Shown here: in pieces, positions 36,470-60,811 of the stretch
How the letters are laid out: every line of letters begins with the position of its first letter
Numbering within the stretch: the first letter of the stretch is position 1
Source of the DNA: Fistularia commersonii
Lineage: Eukaryota; Chordata; Actinopteri; Syngnathiformes; Fistulariidae
Direction of reading: 5' to 3'
DNA: 64,000 nt
Assembly (NCBI GenBank): GCA_037954325.1
Contig: JBBMNZ010000001.1
Location: 18,315,758 to 18,379,757 of the forward strand
Notes under the pieces: model-generated
The model's database searches: none
What the model was told of the DNA's origin: nothing
Seen by the model: only the letters and a program-made list of their open reading frames with translations
Program-made: the position numbers and the translations under genes

Positions 36470-37437
36470 TTTTTCTTCTTCTTCTCCTTTGGCTTTTCCC
36501 TTCAGGGGTCGCCACAGCAAATCAACCTTATCCATCTAACCCTCTTCTCTGTATCTTCTGTATCTTCTCTGTATCCTCCTCTATCACACCAACTATCATA
36601 TCCTCTCTCACTGTATCCATATCTTCTCTTTGGTCTTCCACAAGACCTCCTGCATGCCAGCTCCAATTCCAGCATCCGTCTACCAATTTATTCCCTATCC
36701 CTCCTCTGTACATGACCAAACCATCTCAGTCTGGCTTCTCTGACCTTCTTTCAAAAATATCTAACGTGCTGTTCCTCTGATAGACTTCGTCCTGGTCACT
36801 CCCAAAGAGAACCTCAGCATCTTTTCATCATTGTTACTGTTTCTAGGTCACACAGCATTGTCGGTCTCACCACTGTGTTGTACACCTTTCCTTTCATTTT
36901 GGCTGATAGTCTTCTATCGCATAGTACCCCTGACACTTTTCTCCACCCATTCCAACCTTCTTGAATTCGTCTTTTCACCTCTTTTCCACATACATACATC
37001 TCCACTCCCTGTAGCCTTACTGTTCCACCCGGGTTCCTCTCATTCATAGACATATACTCTGTCTTGCTGCGGCCAACCTTCATTCCTCTCCTTTCCAGAG
37101 CATACTTCCACCTCTTTAGATTTTCCTCAAACTGGTCTCTGCTCTCACTACAGATCACAATGTCATCTGCAAACATCATGGTCCATGGAGATTCCTGTCT
37201 AACCTCATCTGTCAGCCTGTCCATCACCATTGCGAACAAGAAGGGGCTCAGAGCTGATCCCTGATGAAGCCCCACCTCCAGCATGACCTTCTCTGTTACA
37301 CCTACAGCCCACCTCACCACTGTCTCACAGCTAGCATACATGTCCTGCACCAGTCTAACATACTTCTCTGCTACTCCAGACACCCTCACGAGGGGAACTA
37401 GCGAATGACCTGCAGAGAGCTGGGACCAAAGTAACAA
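36470..37437 (-). mobile_element. Non-LTR retrotransposon, reverse transcriptase part
   Basis: The minus-strand frame 36814-37437 encodes a reverse-transcriptase segment: GLHQGSALSPFLFAMVMDRL, then the catalytic box MFADDIVICS and GRSKTEYMSMNERNPGGTVR. Sequence continues degraded to about 36480, where the typical 3'-end phrase (in plus orientation CTTTTCCCTTCAGGGGTCGC) is found. The endonuclease half is displaced to 37836-38240. It resembles RTE-type fish LINEs, but the clade is an inference. No intact ORF. Confidence 0.85.
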
Positions 37438-37830
37438 AGGCTACTATCAGTAACACACTACACTGCCAGGGACTCAAATCCTGCAGTGCCAGATGTGTCC
37501 CCCTGCTTAAAGCAGTACATGTCCAGGCCTGTCTGAAGTTTGCTAAAGAGCATTTGGATGATCCAGAAGAGGATTGGGAGAATGTCCTATGTCCTAAAAT
37601 AGAACTTTTTGGTAAAAACTCGACTTGTCGTGTTTGGAGGAGAAAGAATGCTGAGTTTTATCCGAATAACACCGTACCTACTGGGAAGCATGGCGTGGAA
37701 ACATGGATTTTTTATTTCTCATTCTATCTTAGTTGAAGTGTACCTATGATAAAAATTACAGGCCTCTCATCTTTTTAAGTGGGAGAACTTGCACAATTGG
37801 TGACTGACAAAATATTTTTTTGCCCCACTG
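37438..37830 (+). mobile_element. Tc1-like fragment inside a LINE
   Basis: A second Tc1-like family, 5'-truncated. The plus-strand translation has LKSCSARCVPLLKAVHVQAC, then DDPEEDWENVLCPKIELFGK and CRVWRRKNAEF, all Tc1 transposase DDE-region phrases. The right end finishes TTTTTTTGCCCCACTG followed by TA at 37831-37832. It is flanked on both sides by parts of one minus-strand LINE. Confidence 0.8.
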
Positions 37831-37835
37831 TATAT

Positions 37836-38240
37836 CCACCTTCCTTTTCTGCATCATGTCGACCAACTCGCTTCCTTTTCCTGTCATAGTTCCGATATTC
37901 AAAGTCCCTTCTCTCAGTCCCAGGCTCTTGTCTTTCCTCTTCTCTCCCTCCTTCCCGAAATGCATTCCCCCTTTCCTTTTTCGACCCACAGTTGCCCAAT
38001 TTCCACTGTTACCCTGTAGGTCATCGGGGTAACATCGGGGGTCATCGGGGTCATCGGGGTGGTCGTTGTTAACCCAGACTTTGACCGATCCAGTATGACA
38101 TTATTAGGTTTGATTCGCATGTTTGGTTTTGGCAAAAGTTTTACGCCAGATGCCCTTCCTGATGCAACCGTCTGCATTTATCCAGGCTTGGGACCGGCTC
38201 AGGGAGACACTGGCCCGTGCCACCCTGAGGCTGCATTAGA
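37836..38240 (-). mobile_element. Non-LTR retrotransposon, 5'/endonuclease part
   Basis: Minus-strand reading gives LREGTLNIGTMTGKGSELVD and MMQKRKVDIQ, the start of an AP-type endonuclease domain. Further 5' are the phrases QTVASGRASGVKLLPKPNMR and a GACCCCGATGAC-type repeat. It is the other half of the element at 36470-37437. Confidence 0.75.
38015..38062. repeat. GGTCATCGG minisatellite
   Basis: About five units of GGTCATCGGG or GTAACATCGGG type in tandem, within the LINE 5' region. Confidence 0.75.
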
Positions 38241-39100
38241 GAAAGCGATTATTTTAATATTGAGTATTCGGTTTGTATTCTCTATGTTTGTTTTGTTTGA
38301 TTTTGTTATCTGTCTGTTGTTCTCAGGATATGATGGATTATCTCGCACTCAAGATGTGAGGAAATTGGTGCATGTTGTTTTTTGGAAATCAATTTCCTGC
38401 CACAGAAAATCACGTCAGACACTCAACATCTACAGCAGTTTGTAGTTTGTCCAGATCTGAGTTTAACGCCCTTCATCACTTTAAAGATTTGATTTGAATA
38501 ATCTGGCTTTTGTATGAAAAATAAAATTGTTAACATTATCCACAGTGCAACTGCTTATTTCATTTTATGCCATTTAATGCCAAGATTAATGTTGATTCTT
38601 GATTATTTCTTGGTAATCTGTTGCTTATTTCAAGAAAATCCTTGCTGAATTAACTGCCATTTTTAAGATACTCTTGAGTTACCCCAAGACACATATGTGC
38701 TCATTTATGAGATTTTTGTCCATTATTTCTCTGATGTAGATAATGTCCTTATTCTATGTCCACTTACACTGTCATGGCAACTGAATACAGACGGTCAATC
38801 CACTGTACATTACAATAATTTAGCAGATGCTTTGATCCAAAGCGACTCACAAAATTGAAAATTGCAATTCAATACCGAAGATCCAAAGTACCAGTAGTCG
38901 CAAGTCACCATTCTACCAAATAGCCATCTCAAAACCATATACATACATACATTAATTTCTTCGGTTTTTTTTTGTTTTGTTTTTTTTGCGGGGGGGGGGC
39001 TAAGTGCGATTAGTGGGGTAGTGCTTGGTGAATAGGCACGTTAACTGTAGTTGATGTGTTTACAAATATAATATTAATGATGGCTCTCATCATTATCTCC
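38241..39100. other. Intergenic spacer before rpia
   Basis: Mostly AT-rich unique sequence. At 38815-38935 it contains TTTAGCAGATGCTTTGATCC and AAAGCGACTCAC, which match a dispersed repeat motif common in fish genomes. A short poly-G stretch occurs near 38990-39000. No coding sequence recognised. Confidence 0.5.
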
Positions 39101-39109
39101 TGCCAGGAG

Positions 39110-39313
39110 GTGCAACCTCCCTCCTTGGCGAAGTTACGGTCTGCGCATGCGCAGCCGTCCCGCCCCTCATCGAGGCAGCGGGCAAAACCAATGATCTGTT
39201 GACAGTCGAACACAATGGCGTGGCGTGGACTCTAGACATCCGGACTGAAACGCGCCCACTCCCGCTTCCCGCTGTTGGAGTGACGTGTCTTGCGTATTGT
39301 GGTGGGCCGGGTC
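39110..39313 (+). promoter_or_regulatory. rpia: rpia promoter region, CpG-rich
   Basis: TGCGCATGCGCA at 39142-39153 is a perfect NRF1 palindrome, and a GC-box-like CCCGCCCCTC follows at about 39159-39168. There is no TATA box. Local GC and CpG content rises sharply against the AT-rich spacer. Two tiny upstream frames (ATG at 39191 and 39215, each ending within a few codons) may lie in the 5' UTR. The transcription start is not determined. Confidence 0.65.
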
Positions 39314-39502
39314 ATGAGATCCAAGGGGAGGGTACTCGCCGTTTCTCAACTCGCAGCCGGATTCGCCTACCCGGCGAACCGGATTCTAGCGGTTCCTCAA
39401 AGCCCGACACGCTCGCGTCTCTCCGGTCCGTCGGCGGCTAACGTCATGGCAGAAGAGGCGAAGAAGCTAGCGGCGTATACCGCGGTGGACAAACACGTCC
39501 AG
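39314..39502 (+). CDS. rpia: rpia coding exon 1
   Basis: Contains the possible extension starting MRSKGRVLAVSQLAAGFAYP and the conserved start MAEEAKKLAAYTAVDKHVQ at 39446, ending at donor gtgaca. The conserved part matches human AEEAKKLAGRAAVENHV. Confidence 0.85.
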
Positions 39503-39906
39503 GTGACAAGGAAAATTCACTTTTATTACACACACACGCCGGGAAGTCCGTTAGTCAACATTCAGCTCAGTCATAACGGTATTCCCTTCAAATTAACTAC
39601 CCACATCCGGGTGGTTGTAGCTAGCTAAGTTAGCTTCCCCCTTTAGCCCTTTCTTGCTAAGTTACCTAACCCGCGCGTATTGGAGGGAATTAGCCCCCAA
39701 AGCACTAAATATATTTAGCACTAAATATAAGTGTAATCTGTAACCAGCCAGATTAGCTCCCCAAGCTCTCCCCGAGAGACACCTGTGAGCAGAAACACAG
39801 AACACATCTTGCAACAGCTTTGACACAGGAGGTTGTAGTCGAGCATGGACGAGGAAGGGGAACAGAAAGAACGACATTATGCAGGCAAAGTGATTCCACG
39901 TGGGGG

Positions 39907-39950
<44 letters not shown>

Positions 39951-42900
39951 AACAAATTGGCATCAAAAAGTTACTTGATGAGGTAAAAAACAGAGATAGT
40001 AGTAATGTAATAAAAAGAATTTGATAACCAATTGAAAACACCCCATCTTAATAGATTATGGTTGTGACATAAACATTGGGACTTTATTTTAGGCCTCTAG
40101 AATAGCGTGGAATATTTTATTGTCATGTAATTCATACACAATATTAAATACAACCAGAAATCACCTGGTTTATATGGTTAGAACTAAATAAATAAATATG
40201 TACTGTAGTGTTTAAACTAAACAACTTAGATGTGATGTTATAAGACGCATTAAAAATATTTACAAATAATTAAAGGTTGATTGATCATTTGTATTATTGC
40301 ATTTAGAGTGTTTTTCTCAAAGCTTTATCTTCAATGGGCCTCTGTTAGGGCCTCTGGATCTTTGACTCAAGATCCAGAGGAAAGATGTTATTAATATTAT
40401 TCTTTTCTTCTTCCTGATGAAGTAACTTAAATAGCAGCTCAAGACTCAACTCTGCTTTGATCCACCTACCAATTGTCTGCCTTGAAATTTGTGTGTGATT
40501 TAAGTTGTAATTTTTTCTCAACAGAACAACCAGGTGGTTGGAGTTGGCAGTGGTTCGACCATTGTTTATGCTGTGGACAGGCTAGGTGGGTGAAACCTTC
40601 AGAAAATGCTAATTTAGACTGTAGCCACTTAAGGCTTGGAAATATTTTGTGTGTTAGAGAGAGTTGATAGTAGTTCTGTCAGTGTTTATTGGCAATCAAT
40701 CTTTTAAGAATCAGCCCTTAGACCCTTGACTTGTGATGGCCAAAAAATTTGCCATAGAGAGTTATAGTAACTTTCATTTATTTTTATGAGGAGTAGTGTG
40801 ACAAACATTACTTTCTAAATTGCCACAACATCAATTCCAAAAACATCCTCCCAGGAAAAATTATATAAAATTATATGTCTCTGCTACTATAACATAAATT
40901 TGTTTATTGCAGCGGAGAAAGTGCGTCAAGAGAAACTCAACATTGTGTGTGTTCCCACCTCCTTCCAGGTGAGTCTAACATGCTCGAAATGGATTTTTAC
41001 GAAAAAAAAAAAAAAAATCTATATAAAAAAGGATTGTATTGCTCAATTTCAATGTTGCAATGTTTTTTTTATATATCCTAGTCCTTTTAACTGTAACTAA
41101 TAAAGTGACAAGATGCAAAACAACCATCATCTTTTGAATGTAGTTTTTGAGAAATCTGTTGTCCACCTATGGGAATACTGTCTGAATTTCTATAGAACAC
41201 GTGTTGTCCACACATGTGGATTCCATGTCCATCTATCCATCCTACCACCTTCCCCTGCTTATCCGGAGTCAAGTCATGGGGGCAGCAGTTGGAGCAGTGA
41301 GGCCCAGACCTCACCTCTCCCCCAAGGTGTTCCCAGGCCAACCTTGAGACATAGTCTCATCAGCCTGTCCTGGGACTCTCCCATGGTCTCCTCCCAGATG
41401 GACATGTCTGGAATACCTCCCCCGGGAGGCATCCAAGGGGCATCCTGACCAGATGCCCGAGCCACCTCATCTGACTCCTCTCTATGCAGAGGAGCAGCGG
41501 CTTTACTCCGAGCTCCTCCCGGATGACCGAACTTCTCACTCCAAGGTCCCCGGCTCCGGCTACCGCCCAGCTCACACTGCACCCAGCCCCCTTGGCCCTG
41601 CCTGTGGGTGCTGAGCCCAGGGTGTCGTTCCTTTGAACTGTGCCCGGCCGAGCCCCACGAATAAAGACCCGGCCCCCAGGCGCTCGCTGCCAAGCCCCGT
41701 CCCTGGGCCTGGCTCGGGGGGGGGGACGATGACTGGTGACCCGTGTCTGGGCAAGGGAAAACTGGCTCCAATGATCTTCCTCTTCATGGGGTGTCTTCTG
41801 AGCCATACTTTGTTGTCTGGTGCCTCACCTGGGAGCTGTTTGCCCTTCCAGGGTCACAAACCCTTCCACAACATAGCTGCCAGGATCACTGGGACACGCA
41901 AACCCCTTGACCACAGTAAGGGGCCCACGGAGGGCTGGATACCAAGTTTTAACAGGATATCCAAAACATATTTATATTTTTTTCTTTTAAATCCTACATT
42001 TATACTGAAAATGATCTCTGGAACAGAATGGAAACCCTGGAATTGGTTAATTTCCCCCCTGTGTGGTTTTAGGTTCAAAAATGACTTGTTTGGCATGTGT
42101 AAGGGCAGAAAAACCAGGAGGTAAAAAGAAATCGCCATGTTGAGATAACATTGAATGTTATCTACAGACTAAATTCAGTCTTTCGACACTCGGAAAAGAG
42201 AAAACTCATTTTCTGTAGTATGCTATGGGTAACAAGTTGTTTCTTCATGCAAAAAAGGTTTTGGGTTGAAAACACAATTAGGCTGCTTTATTTCACAGTT
42301 TAAGTAGAGGTGGGTCTCGTTTGACCCTTAAGACCACCACTGTGAAGGAAGTTAAGACTGCACAAACAGTTTAAAAAGAGAGTATAACGTTTTGAATTCC
42401 TTACCCGGCTTTGTCTCAGGCTGTCTCATGTTGTCATCTCCTCATCTTATTTGTCCTCCCCCCCTCAGGCCCGTCAGCTGATTCTAAAACACGGCTTGAC
42501 ACTGTCTGATCTGGACCGACACCCGGAGGTGAGATACACTCGCCACTAATGGAAGTGAAGGCTGTGCAGCAGCCAGCATGACCAAATCTTTCTGCCTCAG
42601 AGGCCTGTCAGCGCCTACATATTGCAATGAAAGCTGGCTGCAGCTGTTTCCTAGACTAGAGTGGAGCCGATGGCGGTTACTGTGCTGATACAAAAGAGAT
42701 TTTTTTTCTCATGTTTAAACGCTTCAATGAAATGCCTGAAGACCCCTGGTCGTGGTCCACTAACGTTTGTGTTCTACTTTTAATCCAGCTGGACGTGGCC
42801 ATCGATGGTGCAGATGAGGTGGATGTTGATCTGACCCTGATCAAAGGTGGAGGGTGAGCAGAACAGGGACCTCCTTGTTGATTCGACTGTGGCCTTTTTC

Positions 42901-44402
42901 GTTTTCCATCACCCTCACTCTCCTTGCCATCTCTGTCCCACAGGGGCTGCTTGACCCAGGAGAAGATTGTCGCCGGCTGTGCCAAACAGTTCATCGTCAT
43001 AGCCGATTTCAGGTTTGCTCTCTTGTGTGTTCACCATGTTCAGCCCCTCGGCACTGGAATCATTGTCATGAGACTTTTTTTCTGAGGCCAGTGTCTTTTG
43101 TTTCAGCACTCAGGAAAAGACAAGGGTTTGCCTTTTAGAATGAGATTCTCAGGCAGCGTCTCCAAAGTCAGACCTCTTTTCTTCCACATCAAAAAGCTGA
43201 GATCAGCACTAAGTGAAAGGTTTATACTGATGTTCAGCTGCAGCCTTGTGAGCACGCTCCCATCATCAGTCTTGTCCTGGCAGTGGATGATAATTCAACT
43301 TCAGTTTTACTGCGCCCGTTATTGAAAACAATGTCCTCAGTGTCTGTAATTGGCACTGTTGTGAGAATGTGAAATTAAGTGGCAGGGCACAGGGCCCTCA
43401 GAAATCACATGCTGTGAATTATTTAGAAATAGCAAAAGATTATTTTCCACAAAACATGTTAGAAATAATTTTTCTCAAAATCAGCAAGAAACTTTCTAAA
43501 ATCATCAAGAACTGAATTTCAAATCACCAAAAACAAAAGACACTGGCTGGAGGGCTCTCTCAGCATTAGTTAGAACATTGACAAGCTATTCAAGGAAATA
43601 CAAAAATTTCGTTTAGAATATTTTAATTTAAAAGAGACAATCGACATTGCCCCCTCCCCACAGGAAGGACTCGTCGGCTCTGGGCCAACAATGGAAGAAG
43701 GGGGTTCCCATCGAGGTCATTCCCATGGCCTACGTTCCTGTCTCCAGGGCTGTTGTCCGACACTTCGGAGGGGAGGCCAACCTGAGGATGGCCGTCAGTA
43801 AGGCTGTAAGAACCCACTGGTTCCGAACAACTGCCTGGGTAGCTGCTTGTCGGGTCTCTTCACCACCCAGTCTCTCATAATGATGTGTGCCGAGGACTTT
43901 TTCTGTGCTATCTAGCTAAATCAGCTAGAGTAACCCTGGTGGAAATTTCTTTTTAGTAAAGTGTTGATTCATGTCTAACTGGCCTCTGGCTCATAGGGTC
44001 CTGTTGTCACGGACAACAGCAACTTCATCCTGGACTGGAAGTTTGAGGGAGCTCAGAACTGGAAGGAGGTGAACACTGCCATCAAGATGATCCCAGGTGA
44101 GCGTCTCGCTGATCAGTTTAAATATCTGGTTAAAAATTCAGTCACTGGCTTTATAGAGGATTTTGGAAACAACTGTGTGAAAGTACAAATGACCAAAAAC
44201 AATTTTCAACAGTCATCGAGGCTCTGTGACCAAGACCAAACCTGAAAATCTATACCTGCATAGCTGGAGATGCTGATGTTCATTCAAGTGTATGTCCTCC
44301 TCAGGTGTGGTGGAGACGGGGCTCTTTGTTGGGATGGCCAACTGGGCCTATTTTGGCATGGAGGATGGAAGTGTGCAGCTTCGAGAAGCCAAAGTCCATT
44401 GA
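39314..44402 (+). CDS. rpia: rpia, ribose-5-phosphate isomerase A
   Basis: A complete nine-exon gene. The frame is unbroken: 235 residues from Met at 39446, or 279 if the in-frame ATG at 39314 is used. The enzyme interconverts ribose-5-phosphate and ribulose-5-phosphate in the non-oxidative pentose phosphate pathway, in the cytosol. Counting from 39446, the phosphate-binding loop GSGST is at 27-31 and the catalytic IDGADEVD at 83-90, with Asp84 and Asp87. KGGGG at 97-101 holds the active-site Lys97, followed by Glu106. Other blocks are PIEVIPMAYVPVSRAV and FILDWKF. Similarity to human RPIA covers the whole length. The 44-residue N-terminal extension is rich in Arg, Ser and Ala and lacks acidic residues; human RPIA is also extended upstream in frame. 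Both ATGs have G at -3, and 39446 also has G at +4, so the start is uncertain. Confidence 0.95.
39909..39954. repeat. (CA)n microsatellite
   Basis: About 18 CA units in rpia intron 1. Confidence 0.9.
40525..40585 (+). CDS. rpia: rpia coding exon 2
   Basis: Acceptor caacag, donor gtgggt. It encodes NNQVVGVGSGSTIVYAVDRL with the GSGST sugar-phosphate-binding loop. Confidence 0.95.
40913..40968 (+). CDS. rpia: rpia coding exon 3
   Basis: Acceptor attgcag, donor gtgagt. It encodes AEKVRQEKLNIVCVPTSFQ. VCVPTSFQ is a conserved strand-loop. Confidence 0.95.
41225..41800 (-). mobile_element. LINE 3'-end fragment in rpia intron 3
   Basis: The minus strand reads LGVKPLLLCIERSQMRWLGH, then LVRMPLGCLPGEVFQTCPSG and WASLLQLLPP. 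This is the C-terminal reverse-transcriptase tail of a common fish LINE. The 3' end is marked in plus orientation by CATCTATCCATCC followed by a CTTATCCGGAGTC phrase near 41230-41270. The GC-rich stretch to about 41800 probably belongs to it. Frames are broken and there is no catalytic region. Confidence 0.75.
42469..42528 (+). CDS. rpia: rpia coding exon 4
   Basis: Twenty codons, ARQLILKHGLTLSDLDRHPE, between acceptor cctcag and donor gtgaga. A LINE fragment lies in the preceding intron. Confidence 0.95.
42789..42853 (+). CDS. rpia: rpia coding exon 5 (catalytic)
   Basis: Acceptor atccag, donor gtgagc. It encodes LDVAIDGADEVDVDLTLIKG and GG, with the two catalytic aspartates and the active-site lysine. 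Confidence 0.95.
42944..43012 (+). CDS. rpia: rpia coding exon 6
   Basis: Acceptor ccacag, donor gtttgc. It encodes GCLTQEKIVAGCAKQFIVIA and DF, carrying the conserved Glu of TQEK. Confidence 0.95.
43664..43805 (+). CDS. rpia: rpia coding exon 7
   Basis: Acceptor ccacag, donor gtaaga. It encodes KDSSALGQQWKKGVPIEVIP, then MAYVPVSRAVVRHFGGEANL and RMAVSKA. Confidence 0.95.
43997..44096 (+). CDS. rpia: rpia coding exon 8
   Basis: Acceptor catag, donor gtgagc. It encodes GPVVTDNSNFILDWKFEGAQ, then NWKEVNTAIKMIP. Confidence 0.95.
44305..44402 (+). CDS. rpia: rpia terminal coding exon 9
   Basis: Acceptor cctcag. It encodes VVETGLFVGMANWAYFGMED and GSVQLREAKVH, then TGA. It matches human VVDTGLF...YFGMQDGSV with a slightly different tail. 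Confidence 0.95.
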
Positions 44403-45620
44403 AGCGTCCCAATTCCCTACTGTCTGTGACCTTTGTCCTCTCCTGCCACAAGTGCCGCGTTGTTTATTTACAGCCAGTTGGACTGTGTTTCAAACACACC
44501 ATTTTGCCACAGAATCACCGGATTGTCCTCATCCTGCCGAGATGTGCCTTGACTTAATGGTTCCAACTCGATTTGTGTCTGAACATCAGCACCATCTTGG
44601 CTGCAGTAAAATCTTCAGCTGGAGTTGGTTTAAATGCCTTGGTGACTTTTTTTTCCCTCCATAAATAAGCTATTTCAGTGTTTTGACCTCAGTGTGAACG
44701 CAGAGCAGCTTCATTTGTTCCCAAAGATCCTAATGTCCTCATTAATATGCATATAAAAACAGAGGGTACAGAAATTGATTGAATGGACCTGAACCATGAA
44801 TTCATCATCTCATTCACTTGGACCTGAGCCTTATGACAGTGTGTACGTTTTTGTCTTTTTTAACAAATGTGATGTCATGGCAACATTTCCATACCACCAA
44901 AGTATTGAATTTACAAAAATCATAAAGCCTTTCGAGTTGTGGTTTTTCAAACAGGACTGTAGAGACTTGCCTGTTATTGAGATCATCTAGGCGAACTGAA
45001 CAGGCTTGATGTAATCCCATGAGACAGTCACACTGAGGGCAGGATCAACAGCAGACATTTAGTTGTTTTTTTTTTTAATCATGATCTTTACACAAAGAAA
45101 AACAGTACCAGCAGAGGTTACCTGGTTCAACGCTGAAATCAAAAGGGTGACTGAAAAACGAACCATCTCACACATTTTACACAGTGGTGCTCACAATAAA
45201 AGTGGAACAAACTATCTGCTAAGAGTTTGAGAAAGATGGCAAGTGTCATGGTGTTGTCACCTTAGTGTGAAAGTATACCTCCTGTATCAGTTCTCATTTG
45301 ATTCCAGGAGTTTTGTCTGTTTTGCCACAGCCCTTTTTTTTTGTTTTGTTTTTTATTGAGAATATAATGGTACATTTCGGGTCCTGTCAGTGCAAGAGCA
45401 ATGTGACTATGCTGGTAGGAATGTGTAGTGCATCATCTGTCACTTCCCAAACACCACTGACCAAAACTCTACAGGCCACTGTTGTTTGTCCAGGTTGTGA
45501 AGGTGGATAAATGCTGGTCCTAAGGACTGACTCTTGTTTTATTTTCCACTTTTAAAAGCTATGGTTCTTCTCTTACCTAATAAGTCTGTCAATTCACTTG
45601 GAATAAAATCCACTGCTTTT
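44403..45620 (+). other. rpia: rpia 3' UTR (probable)
   Basis: Noncoding sequence after TGA. Candidate poly(A) signals AATAAA are at 45195-45200 and 45602-45607. Which is used cannot be judged from the sequence. Confidence 0.4.
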
Positions 45621-47099
45621 CACTGTTTGACTCAATTATCCTGAAGTATTAGTGTTACCTCTGGCGATTGAAGGTCACATGATTTTGTAGTTTGTCGATG
45701 TGTGTATTGGCAATATTGTCTGTATTGTATTGTAGGTTTTTTTAATTCAACGTTAGTACGTGAATCATCATTTTATCTGAAACAAATTTTCCATCTCAAG
45801 GACTGAATTCAGAAAGAAATCAGAAGTTTGAATGTTAGACTACCATACCAAAATGACCTGAATGAATTAATGGAGAAATAAGCTGTGTCAGACAAAATTT
45901 TGTAAAAAATTTACCACTTGCAAACTATTGTGGCGATTCCAAAGTTGAAGTTGGAATCTCAAACTTTGTGATCCCATGGTTTGGTATGTGCCCCCTCTGG
46001 TGCCAGTGGGATAATGAGGTGGTAGCAAGGTGAGGGAGGACATCATATCTCATGACATCATCTAAAATGAAGTTTGATATCAGACGTCTCGTTTTGACGG
46101 AACTGTGTGATCCACTTGCGGGTCTGAGGTTTTCTGTTTTCATAGATCTGCATGGCAACAGACCACAAACCTCCATCAATAATCCAAATGGTATTATGGA
46201 CATCTATGCAGAAGATGGTAACACACACGATTGAAGAGGAGACTAAACGTTGTCACTGTCTGGATATTTGTAGTCAAAGCTGTGGATGTACTACCAATTT
46301 CACACGGATCATTTAAATTCACATTCTTGAACTGTAAACACAATGACATTGTATGTTTAGTGTTGCAGCCTTAGACAACTTTTGAACTGGTTCAAGGATT
46401 CATAAACATATCTTTAGAGAGATAGAAAGTTAGGAATTATTTTGAAATATATAACTTTTTCAACGAATTATTGAACACTTTTGCTTTAGAAGAATTGCAA
46501 ATGTCAAGTTTATACTTTATCCCCTGTGTAGACATCATTCTTCACACAATTAGAAAGACGAAAATCCTCCAGTGCAGTCCTTTCTATGGCCACGAGATGG
46601 ACCAGCATGTTTGATCCATCCTGGTGAAGTTCCCTGGTTCCGCCGCATGGAAGTGCTGAAGGAGCAAACAGCTGTTCTCTACAAACTGAACCACAGCAGC
46701 TCGGATCTAACAATTACTAATTTTTTTCACACTCATTTCTTTCATATTAGTTTTACAGAAGTTCAAAAACATGAATAGTCTGTTCTCACTTGACATGCAC
46801 ACATGCATATATCTGTGCGCGTATGTTTTTTTAAAGGTTTTATTGAAGTTACACAGCTGTTCAAGTGAAATAGTCTTAGAGAAAGCCTTCTTTAACATCT
46901 TTCTAAGTTACGTTGTTATTTCATTATGATTAGATATTTCATTTCAGAAGTAAGTGGTTAGTTTATAATGTCATTTTATTATTCTATATTACCTTATAAT
47001 TTTCGGATTGATTCGTGATTTTGAATTGTTGTTTGGAAAAAAAAAAGAAAAGAAAAACATCAGAGTTGAAACCTTAACTCGTGATCAGGAACAGGAACT
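45621..47099. other. Spacer between rpia and eif2ak3
   Basis: AT-rich unique sequence with only short, motif-free open frames. No repeat family, RNA gene or exon was recognised. Confidence 0.5.
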
Positions 47100-47109
47100 G
47101 TAATGCACG

Positions 47110-47810
47110 CGGAAGCCACGTGGTTCTTCAACGTCGACTGACTTGTCAACCAGCGGTGAACTCAGGTGTCCAATCCGGGACTTTCAGTGAGCTGTGCACG
47201 GGCCTGTACCGACCAATGGTGTTACTGCTCATCAGTACACCTTTCTAATTGGACGGCCGATGACACATCCCACCAATCACGCCACCGCGACAGAATTCGC
47301 CATCGGGGACTTTTTTGCGTCACCTTTCGCTCCTGTCGTGTGGCAGTGAGTAATGCGCCTGCGCGGATATGACTGCTAGGTGGCTCAGCGAATGAGATGC
47401 ACTGTTTGGGGGGGCTGACCAGTTTGTGGGCTGTCCGTGTGAATGACAGCCGAATGACGCAATGACGTTCTGCTTAGTATGCCCCTCTGTTTGATTGACA
47501 GCATTCTGTCCAATGAGAATCGTGGACATACATTTTTAAGCGACGTCAGAGATTCGCCGTCCAATCCTTGTGTAGAAACAAGGCGGGACTTATCGTAACC
47601 AAGGCAAGTGAGTCATTTATAAAGGGAATAACATGGTACCCCAGTGGCTGTTTATGTTTACATAAAGAATAGAGGTAAAGGGCGTTTTACGAGAAACCGC
47701 GGCATTTTCTTTTCGTTTGCACTTTCTTTCAGTTCAGCTTTTTTATTTTTCAGATTTACAAGGCCACTGGCATGTAAATCTCATATTTCACTAATGTGCC
47801 AGTCTTACAA
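47110..47810 (+). promoter_or_regulatory. eif2ak3: eif2ak3 promoter region
   Basis: A dense group of motifs precedes the eif2ak3 start. There is a CCACGTGG palindrome (E-box/G-box) at 47116-47123. CCAAT occurs at 47170, 47213, 47273, 47510 and 47561, plus inverted ATTGG at 47248. GACGTCA (CRE-like) is at 47542-47548 and TTTATAAA (TATA-like) at 47616-47623. I found no complete ERSE (CCAAT-N9-CCACG). The transcription start probably lies in about 47640-47800, by inference from the TATA-like box. Confidence 0.55.

Positions 47811-60811
<13,001 letters not shown>

Noticed and set aside
41274..41806. Long minus-strand open frames in rpia intron 3
   Set aside because: They belong to a LINE tail, not to a host gene.
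47273..47290. ER-stress element in the eif2ak3 promoter
   Set aside because: CCAATCACGCCACCGCG has the CCAAT, but the sequence after nine bases is not CCACG.
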